From contig JAUVBI010000140.1 of NCBI GenBank assembly GCA_030591305.1, positions 1-8,132 on the forward strand: DNA of 8,132 nt, given 5' to 3'. The position numbers and the translations under genes are program-made. Source of the DNA: Pseudomonadota bacterium. Its GTDB lineage: Bacteria > Pseudomonadota > Gammaproteobacteria > Pseudomonadales > Halieaceae. The notes below the pieces were generated by a model, which saw only the letters and a program-made list of their open reading frames with translations, ran no database searches and was not told the DNA's origin. Positions 6,178 through 8,132 of the stretch are shown piece by piece (position 1 is the stretch's first letter; the number at the start of each line of letters is the position of its first letter).

Positions 6178-6235
6178 AGCCCTGGTCTTACACTGTGGGC
6201 GTGGTAACGGCAACTGTTGATATGTTGGGGGAAAA

Positions 6236-7096
6236 ATGACTGATGACGATGTATATGCCGCCTATACACCCGAGGAACTCGCCGCACTGCCAACGGTATT
6301 TCGCGACGGCCTGTTCAAGGATCAGGTGGTCCTGGTATCCGGGGCCGGCGGCGGCATCGGGCTCGCCACCGCAATTCTTTTTGGTCGACTGGGCGCCACC
6401 ATCGTCTCCTGTGGCCGCAACGCGGACAAGATGGCGCGACTGGAAGAGGCACTGGGAGGTCTCGACATTCCCTGCTTCACCCAGGCCATGACGATTCGCG
6501 ACCCCGAGGCGGTTGCCGATCTGATCGCAGCAGCCTGGGAGCGCTACGGTCGCCTCGACGTTCTGATCAACAATGCCGGCGGACAGTTCGCGGCACCGGC
6601 AATGGACATCAGCCCCAAGGGCTGGAACGCGGTGGTCGACACCAATCTTACGGGGTCCTGGTACATGATGCAGGCGGCGGCGCGCCAATGGCGCGATCAC
6701 AAGGCCCCGGGGAGCATCATCAACAATGTCGCGGTTCTGGGCATGAGCGGCGCCGGCATCCCACACACCGCAGCGGCGAGAGCCGGTCAGATCACATTGG
6801 GACGATCGCTGGCCCTGGAATGGGCGCCCTACAATATCCGCATCAATTCTGTCGCCATCGGCGTCGTTGCCAGTCCCGGCCTGGCCAACTACCCAGAAAC
6901 CGCCAGGCCGAGCTTCGATCACAATATCATGCGGCGTGTGGGCTCCGTTCAGGATGTCGCCCAGGCAAGCGTTTATCTGGCCGCGCCATCTGGTGATTTT
7001 ATCACCGGTACAACTATCACTGTCGATGGCGGCGCCGATATCTGGGGTGAATACTGGCCGCTGGGCCGACCAGACTATTTCAAAGTGGACTATTAA
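6236..7096 (+). CDS. SDR-family oxidoreductase, PECR/DECR-like (probable enoyl- or dienoyl-CoA reductase type)
   Basis: The product is 286 residues. The ATG start follows GGGGG (6227-6231) at four bases, a weak ribosome site. Seen: a 26-residue N-terminal lead, then a Rossmann fold with VSGAGGGIG at 34-42, Arg61 after the second strand (SCGRN), which suggests NADPH, and NNAGGQF at 112-118 followed by ISPKGWNAVVDTNLTG (125-140). The last stretch closely resembles peroxisomal trans-2-enoyl-CoA reductase (PECR) as I remember it. The usual Ser-Tyr-Lys site is absent: INNVAVLG replaces the INISS region, and HTAAARAG (177-184) stands where YxASKAG is expected. PECR has a similar AARAG stretch, so this is probably a family feature rather than decay. 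FITGTTITVDGG near the end is a normal SDR closing motif. Reduction of an enoyl-CoA is inferred; a 3-hydroxyacyl-CoA dehydrogenase is less likely without the Tyr. The gene is clearly more GC-rich than the LLM and MFS genes. Confidence 0.88.
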   Translation: MTDDDVYAAYTPEELAALPTVFRDGLFKDQVVLVSGAGGGIGLATAILFGRLGATIVSCGRNADKMARLEEALGGLDIPCFTQAMTIRDPEAVADLIAAAWERYGRLDVLINNAGGQFAAPAMDISPKGWNAVVDTNLTGSWYMMQAAARQWRDHKAPGSIINNVAVLGMSGAGIPHTAAARAGQITLGRSLALEWAPYNIRINSVAIGVVASPGLANYPETARPSFDHNIMRRVGSVQDVAQASVYLAAPSGDFITGTTITVDGGADIWGEYWPLGRPDYFKVDY

Positions 7097-7135
7097 GGCT
7101 GGTCAGAAAACCCCTCCATCAACACTTTGCAGGCC

Positions 7136-7166
7136 TTGACATTAAATTCCTGTTATCGTGAATTTA
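7136..7166 (+). promoter_or_regulatory. Candidate promoter/operator of the crotonase gene
   Basis: A perfect -35 box TTGACA (7136-7141) lies 142 bases before the start of the next gene, with a poor -10 match at 7159-7164 (TGAATT, 17 bases away). Just inside the promoter, TAAATTC (7143-7149) and GAATTTA (7160-7166) are perfect seven-base arms ten bases apart, placed to cover the spacer and -10 box as a repressor operator would. Confidence 0.4.
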
Positions 7167-7196
7167 CTATATGCTGTCGAACCCAGAATAAGCCTG

Positions 7197-7224
7197 CCCT
7201 TTGCGGATCGACATGACGAAAGGG
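7197..7224 (+). other. Hairpin in the probable 5' leader of the crotonase gene
   Basis: CCCTTT (7197-7202) pairs with AAAGGG (7219-7224), extended by CG/CG with a one-base bulge. No U-run follows, so it is not a terminator; it would lie in the leader if transcription starts near 7170. Function is unknown and chance is possible. Confidence 0.25.
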
Positions 7225-7272
7225 GGCGTTCCAGATTTGCAACAGCGGCTGTGGCGAAGTCTAATCATTAGT

Positions 7273-7277
7273 GGAGG
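7273..7277 (+). promoter_or_regulatory. Ribosome binding site deciding the crotonase start
   Basis: GGAGG lies five bases before the ATG at 7283. The upstream in-frame GTG at 7271 overlaps this site and cannot use it, so the longer reading is unlikely. Confidence 0.75.
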
Positions 7278-7282
7278 TTTTT

Positions 7283-8065
7283 ATGAGTGAAGATCTGGTT
7301 TTATATGAAGTTGAAAATTATATTGCAACGATTACCCTGAATCGTCCACATCGACGTAATGCGTTGGCTGTCGAGTCGTTTGATCGACTCAATCAAATTT
7401 TTAAAGAGATCGATCAGAACCCCGATGTCCGGGTTGCCATCATCACAGGCAGTGATTGCGGTACGTTCTGTGCGGGCATGGATCTCAAACAGGCGGCTGA
7501 AATCCGTGAGAAAGAAGGCGTTGACGTACTCTCCAAGATTGGTGACCCGTCTTTTGCCAGCATGCGCGACATCAGGACGCCTTTGATCGCAGCGATCAAT
7601 GGCCATGCGCCTGCCGGTGGCATGATGCTGTCGCTTAACTGTGATCTACGTGTCGCAGTTGAGTCAGCGACCCTGGCCATCACCGAAGTACACCGTGGTC
7701 GCGGATCCCCCTGGGCCATGCCCTTGTTCTGGCAAATGCCTCAATCTCTGGTGACAGAACTGACCCTGGTTGGCGACCCCATGCCGATCAAACGTTTCTA
7801 CGATATTGGCTATATCAACTACCTCGAACCGACGGTTGAGAAAATGATGGAACGTGCACGTGCTTTGGCCGGTCGCATCGCGAGCGCCGCCCCCCTCTCG
7901 GTGGAAGCGGCCAAGCTCAGCGCAATGGCCGCTATGGATCTGACAACAGGCCATGCACTTAAAGAGGCCAGTCGTCTGCACGAAAAGGCGTACCAAAGTG
8001 AAGACGCGATTGAAGGCCCCAGAGCGTTTGCTGAAAAGCGGGCGCCCGTGTGGAAAGGTCGTTAA
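7283..8065 (+). CDS. Enoyl-CoA hydratase/isomerase (crotonase) family protein with one catalytic Glu
   Basis: The product is 260 residues, the normal crotonase length. Start: ATG at 7283-7285 with GGAGG (7273-7277) five bases upstream; an in-frame GTG at 7271 overlaps that ribosome site and is rejected. Seen: ITLNRPHRRNAL at 17-28, the first oxyanion-hole element FCAGMDLK at 62-69, the second at NGHAPAGGMML (106-116), CDLRVAVESA at 120-129, and ITEVHRGRGSP at 133-143. Aligned by eye to rat enoyl-CoA hydratase, Glu164 is kept as Glu135, but Glu144 is replaced by Met115. Family knowledge: two-Glu members hydrate enoyl-CoA, whereas one-Glu members often act as double-bond isomerases or other lyases. 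The exact reaction is therefore open. It is preceded by its own probable promoter, 186 bases after the SDR gene, and closed by a strong terminator, so it can be transcribed alone or by read-through from the SDR gene. Confidence 0.92.
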   Translation: MSEDLVLYEVENYIATITLNRPHRRNALAVESFDRLNQIFKEIDQNPDVRVAIITGSDCGTFCAGMDLKQAAEIREKEGVDVLSKIGDPSFASMRDIRTPLIAAINGHAPAGGMMLSLNCDLRVAVESATLAITEVHRGRGSPWAMPLFWQMPQSLVTELTLVGDPMPIKRFYDIGYINYLEPTVEKMMERARALAGRIASAAPLSVEAAKLSAMAAMDLTTGHALKEASRLHEKAYQSEDAIEGPRAFAEKRAPVWKGR

Positions 8066-8084
8066 TTCCAGGTGACGAAATGAG

Positions 8085-8124
8085 AAAAGCTGCGCAGGCT
8101 ATTACCGCGCAGCTTTTTCTTTTT
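8085..8124 (+). terminator. Strong intrinsic terminator after the crotonase gene
   Basis: AAAAGCTGCGC (8085-8095) pairs perfectly over 11 bases with GCGCAGCTTTT (8107-8117) around an 11-base loop, followed by a T-rich run to 8124. It lies 19 bases after the crotonase stop codon. The A-run before the stem means it could also work for a gene entering from the right on the minus strand. Confidence 0.93.
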
Positions 8125-8132
8125 CCAGCAAA

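Noticed and set aside
6188..6922. Long open frame on the minus strand (244 codons) opposite the SDR gene
   Set aside because: It is antisense to a gene with clear family motifs, has no recognisable domain, and long mirror frames are expected in GC-rich coding DNA.

Overview
The window is a stretch of bacterial chromosome carrying accessory CoA-thioester metabolism. I see no RNA gene, CRISPR array, insertion sequence or phage gene. Tight gene spacing, Shine-Dalgarno sites, GTG and TTG starts and a classic intrinsic terminator all indicate a bacterium. The mix of protein families (CaiB/BaiF CoA-transferase, crotonase, SDR, SCP-x-type thiolase, bacterial HMG-CoA-synthase-like/OB-fold fusion, luciferase-like oxidoreductase, MCT-like MFS carrier) and the moderate base composition suggest an aerobic proteobacterium that degrades lipid-, terpenoid- or steroid-like carboxylic acids, perhaps a marine gammaproteobacterium. 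That placement is inference; no phylogenetic marker is present.

Layout. Positions 1-470 (minus) hold the N-terminal part of a thiolase that runs off the left edge. Positions 482-1882 (minus) hold an HMG-CoA-synthase-fold protein fused to a zinc-ribbon/OB-fold (DUF35) domain; its stop codon overlaps the thiolase ribosome binding site. A 367-base divergent region (1883-2249) contains two palindromes, a direct repeat and one doubtful small ORF. Rightward from it lie a luciferase-like (LLM) flavin/F420 oxidoreductase (2250-3188), a structured 210-base gap, and an MFS carrier with a TTG start (3399-4649). A convergent family III CoA-transferase follows (4770-5945, minus). After a second divergent region come a PECR/DECR-like SDR (6236-7096) and an enoyl-CoA hydratase/isomerase-family protein (7283-8065) closed by a strong terminator (8085-8124).

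How the genes may work together (inference): the carrier imports a carboxylic acid, the CaiB-type enzyme moves CoA onto it, the crotonase and SDR act on the acyl or enoyl-CoA, the LLM enzyme performs a further redox step, and the thiolase plus HMGCS-like/OB partner carry out carbon-carbon bond cleavage or formation. Substrate and order of steps cannot be read from the sequence.

Most notable: three enzymes keep their fold signatures but have altered catalytic residues. The HMGCS-like protein lacks the Cys, Glu and His of HMG-CoA synthase. The SDR has Thr and Arg where YxxxK is expected and no catalytic Ser. The crotonase keeps only one of the two hydratase glutamates. Together with the fused OB-fold and coupled thiolase, this points to non-standard CoA chemistry rather than ordinary beta-oxidation.
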